A stretch of DNA of 64,000 nucleotides, taken from contig NZ_CP041690.1 in assembly GCF_008000755.1 (NCBI RefSeq), positions 2,543,260-2,607,259 on the forward strand, read 5' to 3'. The position numbers were made by a program, and so were the translations under genes. This DNA is from Youhaiella tibetensis. Its GTDB lineage: Bacteria > Pseudomonadota > Alphaproteobacteria > Rhizobiales > Devosiaceae. Below are positions 8,445 through 15,910 of the stretch, one piece after another; within the stretch, counting starts at the first letter, position 1; the number at the start of each line of letters is the position of its first letter. A model generated the notes under the pieces. The model had not been told where the DNA came from, searched no databases, and worked only from the letters and a program-made list of their open reading frames with translations.

Positions 8445-10838
8445 TCAGGCCCGTCGACGCATCCCCGCCTCTGCCGCGGCCACCGTCTGCTTCACCGCCA
8501 CGAAACTGTCGGGACTGACGGAGATCGAGTCGATGCCGCAGTCCACCAGGAACGCGGCAAAGCCGGGGTTGTCGCTTGGAGCCTGGCCGCACAATCCGAT
8601 CTTGGCGCCAGCCCGATGAGCCTCGGCGATGACCTGAGCGATCATCTGCTTGACCGCCTCGTTCTCCTCGCTGAAGAGATGCGACAGCTCTGCGGAATCC
8701 CGGTCGACGCCCAGGACCAGCTGGGTCAGGTCGTTCGAGCCGATGGAGAAGCCATCAAAGCGCTCGGCAAACTGGCTGGCGAGAACGACATTGGCCGGAA
8801 TTTCGCACATGACGTAGACCTGCAGCCCGTTCCGGCCGCGCTGGAGACCATTCTCGGCCATGACCTCGAGCACCTTGTCCGCCTCCTCGGGCGAACGGCA
8901 GAACGGGATCATCACCACCACATTGTCGAAGCCCAGTTCCTCGCGCAGGCGACGGACGGCTTGGCATTCGAGCGCGAAGGCATCGCGATACTGGGGCGAG
9001 TAGTAGCGCGACGCCCCGCGGAAGCCGATCATGGGGTTGGCTTCCTTCGGCTCGAACTGGGCGCCACCGACAAGGTCGGCATATTCGTTGGTCTTGAAAT
9101 CGCTCATGCGCACGATGACAGGATGCGGATAGACACTCGCGGCCAGGCGAGCCAACCCCAGCGAGAGCTTTTCCACGAAGTAGTCGGCCTTGACCCGGTA
9201 GCCTTCCGTCAACTCCGATATGCGGCGCCTGGCTCCTTCGTCCTTCAGTTCATCAAAGTGCAGCAAGGCTTCCGGATGGACGAGAATTTCGTTGGCGATC
9301 ACGAACTCCATGCGTGCGAGCCCCACGCCATCCGTCGGCAACCGCCACCAGCGGAAAGCCGCGCCGGGATTGGCGAGGTTGAGCATGATCTGCGTGTGGG
9401 TGGGCTTGAGCGAGGAGATATCGATGTCGTTCGCCTTGACTTGGGCCCGTCCCGCATAGACGAAGCCCTCATCACCCTCGGCGCACGAAACAGTAACCTC
9501 CTGCAGTGAATGCAGGGTTTGGGTAGCGTCCCCCGCACCGACGATCGCCGGTAGCCCCAGTTCGCGGCTGACGATGGCGGCATGTGACGTACGTCCCCCC
9601 AGGTCGGTAACGATCGCCGCGGCTCGCTTCATGATCGGGAACCAGTCCGGATCGGTCGTGCGTGTCACGAGCACCGATCCGTCGACGAACTTGTCGATAT
9701 CCTTCACGTCTTCGATCAGACAGACATCGCCCGAAACCACAGCATCGCCCACCGCCACACCACGGGCCAGCAAGGCGCCCTTGCCTGAAATGGAATAGCT
9801 GCGCAGCACCCCCTCGCGACGCCGCGTGTGAGAAGTCTCAGGTCGTGCCTGGACGATGTAGAGGCGGCCGGTTTCACCGTCCCGTGCCCACTCCATGTCC
9901 ATGGGCTGGCCATAATGCTTCTCGATAAGGACCGCCCACCTGGCCAGCGCCAGGATGTCCGCATCACCCAGGACGAAGGCCTTCCGCTCGCGCTTTGAGG
10001 TCGGCACGTTCCGCGTGGGGTGCTCGCCCTCCTGGCAGATCATCTTGATCGCCTTTTCTCCGCGACGCTTCTGGACGATGGGACTGAGTTGCTCATTGGC
10101 CAGCAGAGGCTTGAAGACCTGGTACTCGTCGGGATCGACCGCCCCCTGCACGATGTTCTCGCCCAGCCCCCAGGAGCCGTTGATCAGGACGACCTTGTCG
10201 AACCCGGTTTCCGTATCGATCGAGAACATCACGCCCGCGGCGCCAAGGTCGGACCGGACCATCTGCTGGATGCCGATCGAAAGCGCCACGGCGGTCTGGT
10301 CGAACCCGTTCGCCTGCCGGTAGCTGATGGCGCGGTCGTTAAAGAGCGAGGCAAAGCAGCGTTTGCAGGCCAGCAGCAGCGCCGCCTCCCCGCTGATGTT
10401 GAGAAAGGTATCCTGTTGTCCGGCAAAGCTGGCGTTTGGCAGGTCCTCGGCGGTCGCGCTGGAGCGAACGGCGACATGGACGCCATCCACGCCAACCCGG
10501 CGCGAGAGCTCGCCATATCCCGCCTTTATCTCTTCGGCGAGCTCGCGCGGCCATTCCGCCTTCAGGATTGCCTTGCGGATGGCGCCTCCTGTTTCCCCGA
10601 GGCTGGCGGTACCGCGCTGCCACTCATCGATCCTCGCAGCGATCACCCGGCGCAGGTCGTTGGCGTCCAGAAACGACCAGAAAGCCTTGGCAGTAGTAGC
10701 AAATCCGGGCGGCACCGTAACGCCCGCTCGCGACAGATGGCCGATCATTTCCCCCAGCGAGGCGTTCTTGCCACCCACCCGGGGCACATCGTCCCGTCCA
10801 AGGTCCTCGAACCAGACGATCGAAGCTGAAGCAGTCAT
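8445..10838 (-). CDS. ppsA: Phosphoenolpyruvate synthase (pyruvate, water dikinase)
   Basis: 797 aa, usual family length. N-terminal ATP-grasp domain (GGKNASLGEM at 22-31, VRSSATAEDLP around 124-134), swivelling phospho-His domain with catalytic H419 in GGRTSHAAIV, and C-terminal PEP/pyruvate TIM barrel with the late Cys motif GLCGQ. It interconverts pyruvate + ATP and PEP + AMP + Pi in the cytosol. Usually gluconeogenic, but some organisms run the enzyme toward pyruvate and ATP. It shares a divergent promoter containing a perfect FixK box with glucokinase, which suggests a role in low-oxygen sugar use. Confidence 0.93.
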   Translation of the reverse strand: MTASASIVWFEDLGRDDVPRVGGKNASLGEMIGHLSRAGVTVPPGFATTAKAFWSFLDANDLRRVIAARIDEWQRGTASLGETGGAIRKAILKAEWPRELAEEIKAGYGELSRRVGVDGVHVAVRSSATAEDLPNASFAGQQDTFLNISGEAALLLACKRCFASLFNDRAISYRQANGFDQTAVALSIGIQQMVRSDLGAAGVMFSIDTETGFDKVVLINGSWGLGENIVQGAVDPDEYQVFKPLLANEQLSPIVQKRRGEKAIKMICQEGEHPTRNVPTSKRERKAFVLGDADILALARWAVLIEKHYGQPMDMEWARDGETGRLYIVQARPETSHTRRREGVLRSYSISGKGALLARGVAVGDAVVSGDVCLIEDVKDIDKFVDGSVLVTRTTDPDWFPIMKRAAAIVTDLGGRTSHAAIVSRELGLPAIVGAGDATQTLHSLQEVTVSCAEGDEGFVYAGRAQVKANDIDISSLKPTHTQIMLNLANPGAAFRWWRLPTDGVGLARMEFVIANEILVHPEALLHFDELKDEGARRRISELTEGYRVKADYFVEKLSLGLARLAASVYPHPVIVRMSDFKTNEYADLVGGAQFEPKEANPMIGFRGASRYYSPQYRDAFALECQAVRRLREELGFDNVVVMIPFCRSPEEADKVLEVMAENGLQRGRNGLQVYVMCEIPANVVLASQFAERFDGFSIGSNDLTQLVLGVDRDSAELSHLFSEENEAVKQMIAQVIAEAHRAGAKIGLCGQAPSDNPGFAAFLVDCGIDSISVSPDSFVAVKQTVAAAEAGMRRRA

Positions 10839-10895
10839 TTCCGGTTTCTCCGCAATCTCTCGCGGCCAGACTGCCGGACCACCTCGGGCCGCTCG

Positions 10896-10909
10896 TTGAC
10901 GCCGGTCAA
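10896..10909. promoter_or_regulatory. FixK/FNR box between ppsA and glk
   Basis: TTGAC-GCCG-GTCAA, a perfect TTGAY-N4-RTCAA site. Its centre is about 64 bp from the ppsA start and 67 bp from the glk start, so a start site 41.5 bp from the centre in each direction would leave leaders of about 25 nt. One dimer could serve both divergent promoters. Confidence 0.72.
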
Positions 10910-10969
10910 TTGACCCTGGCGACCATGCGCTAGGCCTAGTGTCATCTTTGCCGAGGAAGGATCATCCCG

Positions 10970-11965
10970 ATGAACGACTACTCGCGCCGCGCCCTCGTGG
11001 CAGACATTGGCGGTACGAATTTCCGCCTCGCGATCACCGACATCGACCGGCTGACGATCGAGCACTTCGCGCTGCTCAGCACCGGCGACTTCACCCGGCC
11101 GCAGGACGCCATCGAGCGGTATCTCAAGACGGTGCCGTTCCGCCCCGAGATGGTTGCCCTCGCGCTCGCAGGCCCGGTGGACAACGACACGGCGCGCCTG
11201 ACCAACCGTCCCTGGGAATTCACCAAAGCCGACATCCAGGCGGTGACCGGCGCCGAAACAGTCCTGTTGATCAACGACTTCGAGGCACTGGCTCTCGCAG
11301 TGCCTACGCTGACCGACTATGACCTGCACGAGGTCAAGCGGGGCAAACTCGCCAAAGGGCACAACAGGATGGTCGTGGGACCCGGCACGGGACTGGGACT
11401 GTCGGGCCTGCTTTGGCAGAACGGCGAATGGCTGCCCATCGCCAGCGAAGGCGGGCACATGAGCTTCGGGGCGCGCGACGCTGCCGAACTCGAACTCGTC
11501 GAGGCGATGGATCTCAAGCCCGGCGTGGTGACGGCCGAAAGACTGCTGTCTGGCGCAGGACTGGCGGCCCTCTACAACGCGCTGGCGGGTGGCAAGACCG
11601 AGCCGCGCGACCAGTTCAGCGCCGCGCGCATCACCAAGGCGGCCATCGCCCGCCAGGATCCCGTGGCGGTTCGGGCCCTTGACCAGTTCGTGATCTGGCT
11701 GGCGCGTTTCGCGAGCGACATGGCGCTCGCTTTCGGGGCGCGTGGTGGCATCTATATCGGCGGCGGCATCGCTCCGAACATCATACCGGCCCTGGAAAGC
11801 CCGGCATTCGCGCGTGCGTTCTCCGAAAACCACGAGGTCGCGGGGTTCTTCGAGGACATTCCGGTCTGGGTCATCAAGGACGGCGCGGATGCGGAACTGA
11901 AAGGCGCGGCACTGGCGCTCGCGCGCCTGGCGCCCTCAACGGCGCCGGTAACGCTCAAGGCGTGA
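10970..11965 (+). CDS. glk: Glucokinase
   Basis: 331 aa, close to E. coli Glk in length and type (not ROK). ATP-binding motif ADIGGTNFRLA near the N-terminus, VGPGTGLGLSGL phosphate-binding region, and EGGHMSF substrate loop. Phosphorylates cytosolic glucose to glucose-6-phosphate. Start ATG 10970 has AAGGATC upstream. Divergent from ppsA with a shared FixK box, and its 3' end meets the CBS-BON gene 18 bp away. Confidence 0.92.
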   Translation: MNDYSRRALVADIGGTNFRLAITDIDRLTIEHFALLSTGDFTRPQDAIERYLKTVPFRPEMVALALAGPVDNDTARLTNRPWEFTKADIQAVTGAETVLLINDFEALALAVPTLTDYDLHEVKRGKLAKGHNRMVVGPGTGLGLSGLLWQNGEWLPIASEGGHMSFGARDAAELELVEAMDLKPGVVTAERLLSGAGLAALYNALAGGKTEPRDQFSAARITKAAIARQDPVAVRALDQFVIWLARFASDMALAFGARGGIYIGGGIAPNIIPALESPAFARAFSENHEVAGFFEDIPVWVIKDGADAELKGAALALARLAPSTAPVTLKA

Positions 11966-11983
11966 CCAACCGATTGAATGCAA

Positions 11984-12655
11984 TCACTGCTTCAGGATGC
12001 CGGACACGATGTGGTCGACGAACCCCGCGGTGCCCGGCGTCGCCTCCGCCACGATGCGCACGACGTCCCTCTCCGCTTCCGACAGGCGCCCGCCCCAGAG
12101 GTGGACGACTGCATTGGAAACGGTCAACTCGGGTACGTCGTGGAGCAGCCCACGCACGGAGAGACGCGCCTTGACGCTGCGGCACAGCGCCTCGTCGCCG
12201 CGAATGGCCTGCTCGGGCTCGACCCAGGTGATGACCCAGAGCAAATCCGCCCTGCTCACGATGCCAACGAGCCGCCCGTCACTGATCACCGGCAGGCGCT
12301 TGACCCCGTTGGCGATCATAGTGGCGGCAATCTCTTCGACCGGCATCTCCTCGCCCGCCGAGATCACCTTGGTCGACATCACGTCGCCGACGCTCCAGGC
12401 ATTCTCTCTGACATAGGCATGGAGAGAACCGTCGCGGTCCGGCGAAGACGTAGAAGCGCGCTCGGGTGTGCCGTTGCCCAATTCGACCCGGCGCAGCAGG
12501 TCACCCTCGGTGATCACGCCCACCACGGCCTCGCTGCCATCCACGACCGGAAGGCCGCTGACGCCACGCTTGAGCATGATCCGAGCCGCGTGGCGGATAC
12601 TGTGGCCAGGCCCCACCGTCCAAACCTCGGTCGTCATCAGGTCCTTCGCTCTCAT
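11984..12655 (-). CDS. CBS-domain pair plus BON-domain protein
   Basis: 223 aa. Two CBS motifs (about 8-60 and 88-145; GVSGLPVVDG and GVKRLPVISDG cores), then a BON domain (about 150-223). CBS pairs usually bind adenosine nucleotides, and BON domains bind membranes or ligands. There is no signal peptide. Such proteins often occur in rhizobial low-oxygen gene groups. The perfect FixK box at 12716-12729 is about 67 bp upstream. Molecular target unknown. Confidence 0.85.
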   Translation of the reverse strand: MRAKDLMTTEVWTVGPGHSIRHAARIMLKRGVSGLPVVDGSEAVVGVITEGDLLRRVELGNGTPERASTSSPDRDGSLHAYVRENAWSVGDVMSTKVISAGEEMPVEEIAATMIANGVKRLPVISDGRLVGIVSRADLLWVITWVEPEQAIRGDEALCRSVKARLSVRGLLHDVPELTVSNAVVHLWGGRLSEAERDVVRIVAEATPGTAGFVDHIVSGILKQ

Positions 12656-12715
12656 GGCTCAACCGCACCGCAACATTGCACCTGCCTTAGGATGGGCGAG
12701 TGGCGCGCGAAGGCG

Positions 12716-12729
12716 TTGACGAAGATCAA
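12716..12729 (-). promoter_or_regulatory. FixK/FNR box upstream of CBS-BON gene
   Basis: TTGAC-GAAG-ATCAA, a perfect site, overlapping the stop codon of the upstream pfkB gene. Centre about 67 bp from the CBS-BON start. It gives that gene an internal promoter within the fba-pfkB-CBS series. Confidence 0.7.
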
Positions 12730-13709
12730 GTCGCAGGCCGGAATTCCGCGCCCTCTCCCTCGTCCCGGATGATACGGAAGTAGCGGTCGGTGGCGTCGCG
12801 GTCGCAGAGATGGGCAATGTCGGTGCCGACGGCAGAGGCGGCGGCCGCAACCCCGTAGCGCAGCGCATCCTTCATCGACCAATCGCGCTGCAGCGCAAGG
12901 GTGAACGCTCCCAGAAAGCTGTCGCCGGCGCCGACGCCGCTGACCACCTCGACCTTCGGCGGCCGCACCTGACATTGGGCGTCCGCGGTTGTCAGCAACG
13001 TACCCTCCGCACCATTGCCCACCAGCAAAGCATCGATCGGATAGCGCTCGATCAGTTGCCGGGCGAGGCCAGGCAGGGTTACGCTCGAAATGCTGGCAAG
13101 ACGCGCCAGTTCGTTGGCCTCGATCGCGTTGATCCGCACCACGAATACCCGCTGCTCGAGGGCGGCACGGAGCGGAGCACCATGCGTATCGAGAATGAAG
13201 AAGGCGCCCCGTTCGTGGACCAGGCGCGCCAAACGGCCATAGAAATCGACCGGCATTCCCGGCGGCAGGCTTCCGCTTCCCACCACGAACCGGCAACCGC
13301 TCGGCATCGCCCTCATGATCGATGACAGCAGCCCATCCACCTGTTCGGCTGCAAACTCGGGGCCAGGCAGCACGAAACGGTAGTGCTGCCCTGCCCCGCG
13401 GTCGATGACGGTGAGCGAAAAACGAAGCTCCCCTTCCACGTGCCAATAGCGCACGTTTAGCCCGGATTCGCGCACGAGCTTGCGGTACCGCCCCTCCATG
13501 CCGCCACCTGTGGCAATGAAGGCCCGGCTTTCCCCGCCGAGCTCCCGGATCGCCCTTGAGACATTCACGCCTCCACCGCCAGCCTCGTATTGAGGAGCTT
13601 CGCAGCGCAGCTTCCTGACCGGCGCCAGATGCCCAACCGAGGTCGTGACGTCCAGCGCGGGATTAAGGGTTATCGTCAGTATCTGAGGAGCGACCCGGCT
13701 TGCGGTCAT
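12726..13709 (-). CDS. pfkB: 6-phosphofructokinase II (PfkB family)
   Basis: 327 aa. Follows E. coli Pfk-2 closely: KLRCEAP then GGGGVNVSRAI near residues 33-55, HYRFVLPG, GSGSLPPG, and the C-terminal GVGAGDSF anion hole with catalytic Asp. These segments fit Pfk-2 better than 1-phosphofructokinase FruK, though kinetics would be needed to separate them. It phosphorylates fructose-6-phosphate with ATP. It starts inside the end of the aldolase gene (ATGA overlap). Many alphaproteobacteria lack Pfk and use Entner-Doudoroff, so a Pfk here is notable. Confidence 0.85.
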   Translation of the reverse strand: MTASRVAPQILTITLNPALDVTTSVGHLAPVRKLRCEAPQYEAGGGGVNVSRAIRELGGESRAFIATGGGMEGRYRKLVRESGLNVRYWHVEGELRFSLTVIDRGAGQHYRFVLPGPEFAAEQVDGLLSSIMRAMPSGCRFVVGSGSLPPGMPVDFYGRLARLVHERGAFFILDTHGAPLRAALEQRVFVVRINAIEANELARLASISSVTLPGLARQLIERYPIDALLVGNGAEGTLLTTADAQCQVRPPKVEVVSGVGAGDSFLGAFTLALQRDWSMKDALRYGVAAAASAVGTDIAHLCDRDATDRYFRIIRDEGEGAEFRPAT

Positions 13710-14635
13710 GCCTGCACCCGCTTTTCAGCAGCCCCATAGACACCGGCGATTTCATCGAGAAGCGCAAGCGCCTCGTCGTGGGTACGCTGGAAGCTATTGC
13801 GCCCCACGATGGAGCCGTGACCACCGCCGCGCGCAATGGCGCGCACCTGCTCGACCAGTTCCCGCTGATCGGCCAGCGGACCGCCTGAAAAGACGACGAT
13901 CCTCTTCCCCGCGAAGGCGGCCTGCATCACATGCGCAACGCGGGTTTCGAGGCTGCGCCAGTTCCTGCCCGCATAGGCATCCTGCGCCTCGTGCTGGGCG
14001 ATGCGTTCGGTCGGGAGCTTGACCTTGATGATGTGGGCGCCCAGGAGCGCCGCGATATGGGCCGCATAAGCAACGATGTCGAGCGCCGTTTCATCCTCAT
14101 GCGCCAACGCCCCTCCACGGGGATAGGCCCAGATCATCGCCGCCAGGCCGTTGGCCCGCGCCTCCGCTATTCCGTCGCGGACTTCCTCGAACATTTCGTA
14201 CTGCCGGTCGGCGCCCGGATAGATCGTGTAGCCGATGGCGGCACACCCAAGCTCGAGCGCGTCCCTGACGGTCGCCGTGACTGCCTGATCGTGCTCCTGC
14301 GCAAGGCTGTCGGCGCTGTTTGCCTTGAGGATGAGTGGCACCTCACCGGCAAGGCGATCCGCGCAGGCGCCAAGCAGCCCGACCGGACCGGCCAGAGCGC
14401 TCAGCCGCGCATCGATCGCGAGTTGGAAAAGATACTGGGGATGGTAGGCAGCCGGGTTCATGGCAAAGCTGCGCGCCGGACCATGCTCGAACCCCTGGTC
14501 GACCGGCAGGATCATCAACTTGCCGGTTCCTGCCAGCCGGCCGTGCATCAACAGGCTGGCCAGCTTCGCCTTGGTCCCCGGGCGCTCGCCGTCGAACCCT
14601 TCCAGTATGCGCCTGACCGGTTCGCTGATCGCCAT
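13706..14635 (-). CDS. Class I fructose-bisphosphate aldolase (DhnA type)
   Basis: 309 aa. DhnA/archaeal-type class I aldolase: MILPVDQGFEHGP early, IYPGA, and the Schiff-base lysine region HIIKVKLPTER, followed by VFSGG and GSIVGRNSFQR phosphate-binding loops. Splits fructose-1,6-bisphosphate into triose phosphates without a metal. First gene of an overlapping pair with pfkB. The perfect FixK box at 14689-14702 is about 60 bp upstream. Confidence 0.92.
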   Translation of the reverse strand: MAISEPVRRILEGFDGERPGTKAKLASLLMHGRLAGTGKLMILPVDQGFEHGPARSFAMNPAAYHPQYLFQLAIDARLSALAGPVGLLGACADRLAGEVPLILKANSADSLAQEHDQAVTATVRDALELGCAAIGYTIYPGADRQYEMFEEVRDGIAEARANGLAAMIWAYPRGGALAHEDETALDIVAYAAHIAALLGAHIIKVKLPTERIAQHEAQDAYAGRNWRSLETRVAHVMQAAFAGKRIVVFSGGPLADQRELVEQVRAIARGGGHGSIVGRNSFQRTHDEALALLDEIAGVYGAAEKRVQA

Positions 14636-14688
14636 TCGTACCCTCCCACTGAGAGAACCTAGAAATGGAGGTTTTGCTGCGCCCGGCG

Positions 14689-14702
14689 TTGACGCAGATC
14701 AA
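14689..14702. promoter_or_regulatory. FixK/FNR box between fba and small winged-helix gene
   Basis: TTGAC-GCAG-ATCAA, a perfect site in a 123-bp divergent region. Its centre lies about 60 bp from the aldolase start and 63 bp from the small gene start, the same symmetric geometry as the ppsA-glk site. Confidence 0.72.
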
Positions 14703-14758
14703 AGGCGGTGGACGGCGAAACGGCATCCTTGCCGGCAGTCGAGCCCAGGGAGATCGAG

Positions 14759-15010
14759 ATGAGCAACATGGCACAGCGCGAACGCGCTCAATTGGGCCTT
14801 CAATACATCGAGGACGCAATCGTCGACCTGCTCTCCCGCCATGCTGAAGGCATGACCGAAAGCGAGATCGCCGACGCCCTGGGGTTGGAAACGGACCTGC
14901 CCGATCGGGATGCCATCGCAGCAGGCATCGTTCGCCTGCTGGTCGAAACCGGCCGCATTCTCTGGGACGACGAGACGCGGCGCTACCTGGACAATCCCGA
15001 CCGAACCTGA
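14759..15010 (+). CDS. Small winged-helix-like protein of unknown function
   Basis: 83 aa. AGGGAG about 7 nt before ATG 14759 decides the start. The sequence reads as a compact winged helix: IVDLLSRHAEGMTESEIADAL (helices 1-2), a third helix over AIAAGIVRLLVETG, and a wing strand RILWDDETRRYL. No cysteines, no membrane segment. I do not recognise a named family. Its promoter has a FixK box shared with fba, so it may be a secondary regulator of the low-oxygen genes. Confidence 0.7.
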   Translation: MSNMAQRERAQLGLQYIEDAIVDLLSRHAEGMTESEIADALGLETDLPDRDAIAAGIVRLLVETGRILWDDETRRYLDNPDRT

Positions 15011-15023
15011 GCGTCCCGCTCAG
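15007..15023. terminator. Bidirectional hairpin between convergent small genes
   Basis: CTGAGC-GTCCC-GCTCAG, a 6-bp stem with a 5-nt loop covering the stop codons of both convergent genes (TGA 15008-15010 and the minus-strand stop at 15020-15022). No clear U-tract, so it may work by stabilising 3' ends. Confidence 0.5.
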
Positions 15024-15343
15024 TCCCCGCTCGCATGGAAAGCGCCGCCACTCTCTTCCCCGTCGTTCTCGATCCTGCCTTCGGAGGCGCCAGTTGTCGC
15101 GGTCAGCAAGAAAGTACCCGGCAGCAGCGCACAGGCGCCGAGCAAGCCAAGCCACATTGGCTCTACGATGACAGCGCTTTTCAAGTGCTGGAGCGGCACC
15201 TGCACCGAGAGCGCTCCGTCTTCCCGCTCGATGGTCAGGGCATCAAGGGCCGGCGTCATAAGGAGATGGTCGATCTCGCCCATCAGATCGGCGGCATCGA
15301 CACGCTTGACGATATTGGGCTGGTGCTCATCCGGTTCGCTCAT
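15020..15343 (-). CDS. Small membrane protein, DUF4342-like
   Basis: 107 aa from ATG 15343 (GGGAG about 7 nt upstream). The N-terminal part (DLMGEIDHLLMTPALDAL, then a strand pair and a conserved-type P-L-x3-K) precedes one hydrophobic segment (about 64-86) and an acidic tail. The pattern resembles DUF4342, a small domain of unknown function; the match is by eye only. Divergent from the 82-aa gene with a FixK box between them. Confidence 0.68.
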   Translation of the reverse strand: MSEPDEHQPNIVKRVDAADLMGEIDHLLMTPALDALTIEREDGALSVQVPLQHLKSAVIVEPMWLGLLGACALLPGTFLLTATTGASEGRIENDGEESGGAFHASGD

Positions 15344-15404
15344 CGCGCGCTCCCGTGCTCCATGATTGACCTGGAGGATGCTACGCGGCGAGAACTGCCA
15401 GCGG

Positions 15405-15418
15405 TTGATGCCGGTCAA
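15405..15418. promoter_or_regulatory. FixK/FNR box between two small divergent genes
   Basis: TTGAT-GCCG-GTCAA, a perfect site. Centre is about 68 bp from the minus-strand start at 15343 and 40 bp from the plus-strand start at 15452. The first spacing fits the other boxes; the second would leave almost no leader or use a different promoter geometry. Confidence 0.7.
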
Positions 15419-15451
15419 TGATAGGTTCTGCCTGCAACCGAGGAGCAAACG

Positions 15452-15700
15452 ATGACCGATCTCAAGATACGGGTATTCCGTGGTGACGAACGCCACCTCG
15501 CAACAACGGTGACTATTCCGGGCGGAATACTGGGAATCGCAGTCCGGCTGATACCGCGCCGCGCGCTCAGCGCCCTGCGCGACGAAGGCATCGAGGTCGA
15601 TGAACTGGTTCGCCTGTCCAATGATCCGGCGGCGCGCGGCGACCTGGTGCGAATTGAGGATCATGACAAGAACGAACTCGTGGTCATCTCGCTCGAATAG
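15452..15700 (+). CDS. Small protein resembling the YvlB/LiaX N-terminal (SHOCT-like) domain
   Basis: 82 aa, soluble. Layout is a first strand LKIRVFRGD, a strand-helix TTVTIPGGILGIAVRLIP, a helix LRDEGIEVDELVRL, then GDLVRIEDHDKNELVVIS. This strand-IP-helix-(D)ELVxL-G-x-LVxIED plan resembles a small domain known mainly in Gram-positive envelope-stress proteins such as YvlB. Function unknown. Start ATG 15452 follows a GGAG-type RBS. Likely part of the FixK-controlled group. Confidence 0.7.
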   Translation: MTDLKIRVFRGDERHLATTVTIPGGILGIAVRLIPRRALSALRDEGIEVDELVRLSNDPAARGDLVRIEDHDKNELVVISLE

Positions 15701-15782
15701 CGCGGCGCAGACCGGACGCTGAGGCATATTGTTACAGCTCGCGACGGTGGACGATCGGGCGCTCTCTTTCTAGAACCTCGGG

Positions 15783-15843
15783 AGCCGACCGCTTCGCTCG
15801 CCTCCCGTGAGTGCGATCCTCGTGGAGCGTCAAGCGGTTGGCT
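15783..15843. other. 61-nt imperfect palindrome upstream of ABC/PQQ operon
   Basis: AGCCGACCGCTT (15783-15794) pairs with AAGCGGTTGGCT (15832-15843) at 11-12 positions counting one G-U pair, and CGCTC (15795-15799) pairs with GAGCG (15825-15829). The loop is about 25 nt. It lies 67 bp before the first gene of the ABC/PQQ cluster and 82 bp after the 82-aa gene. It may be a terminator, a leader structure or a small RNA. Confidence 0.45.
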
Positions 15844-15910
15844 GACAGCCAAGGCCTATCCTGCTAGAGATCGCAATATTCGTATCCCTGCTCCCCCTCC
15901 GAGTTCCGCG

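Noticed and set aside
12726-13709. 1-phosphofructokinase (fruK) for the PfkB-family gene
   Set aside because: Several segments (KLRCEAP, GGGGVNVSRAI, HYRFVLPG) fit E. coli Pfk-2 better, and no fructose PTS genes are nearby. Not fully excluded.
15732-15745. Second K-box near GTTACAGCTCGCGAC
   Set aside because: Only one half repeat matches; the second half does not.
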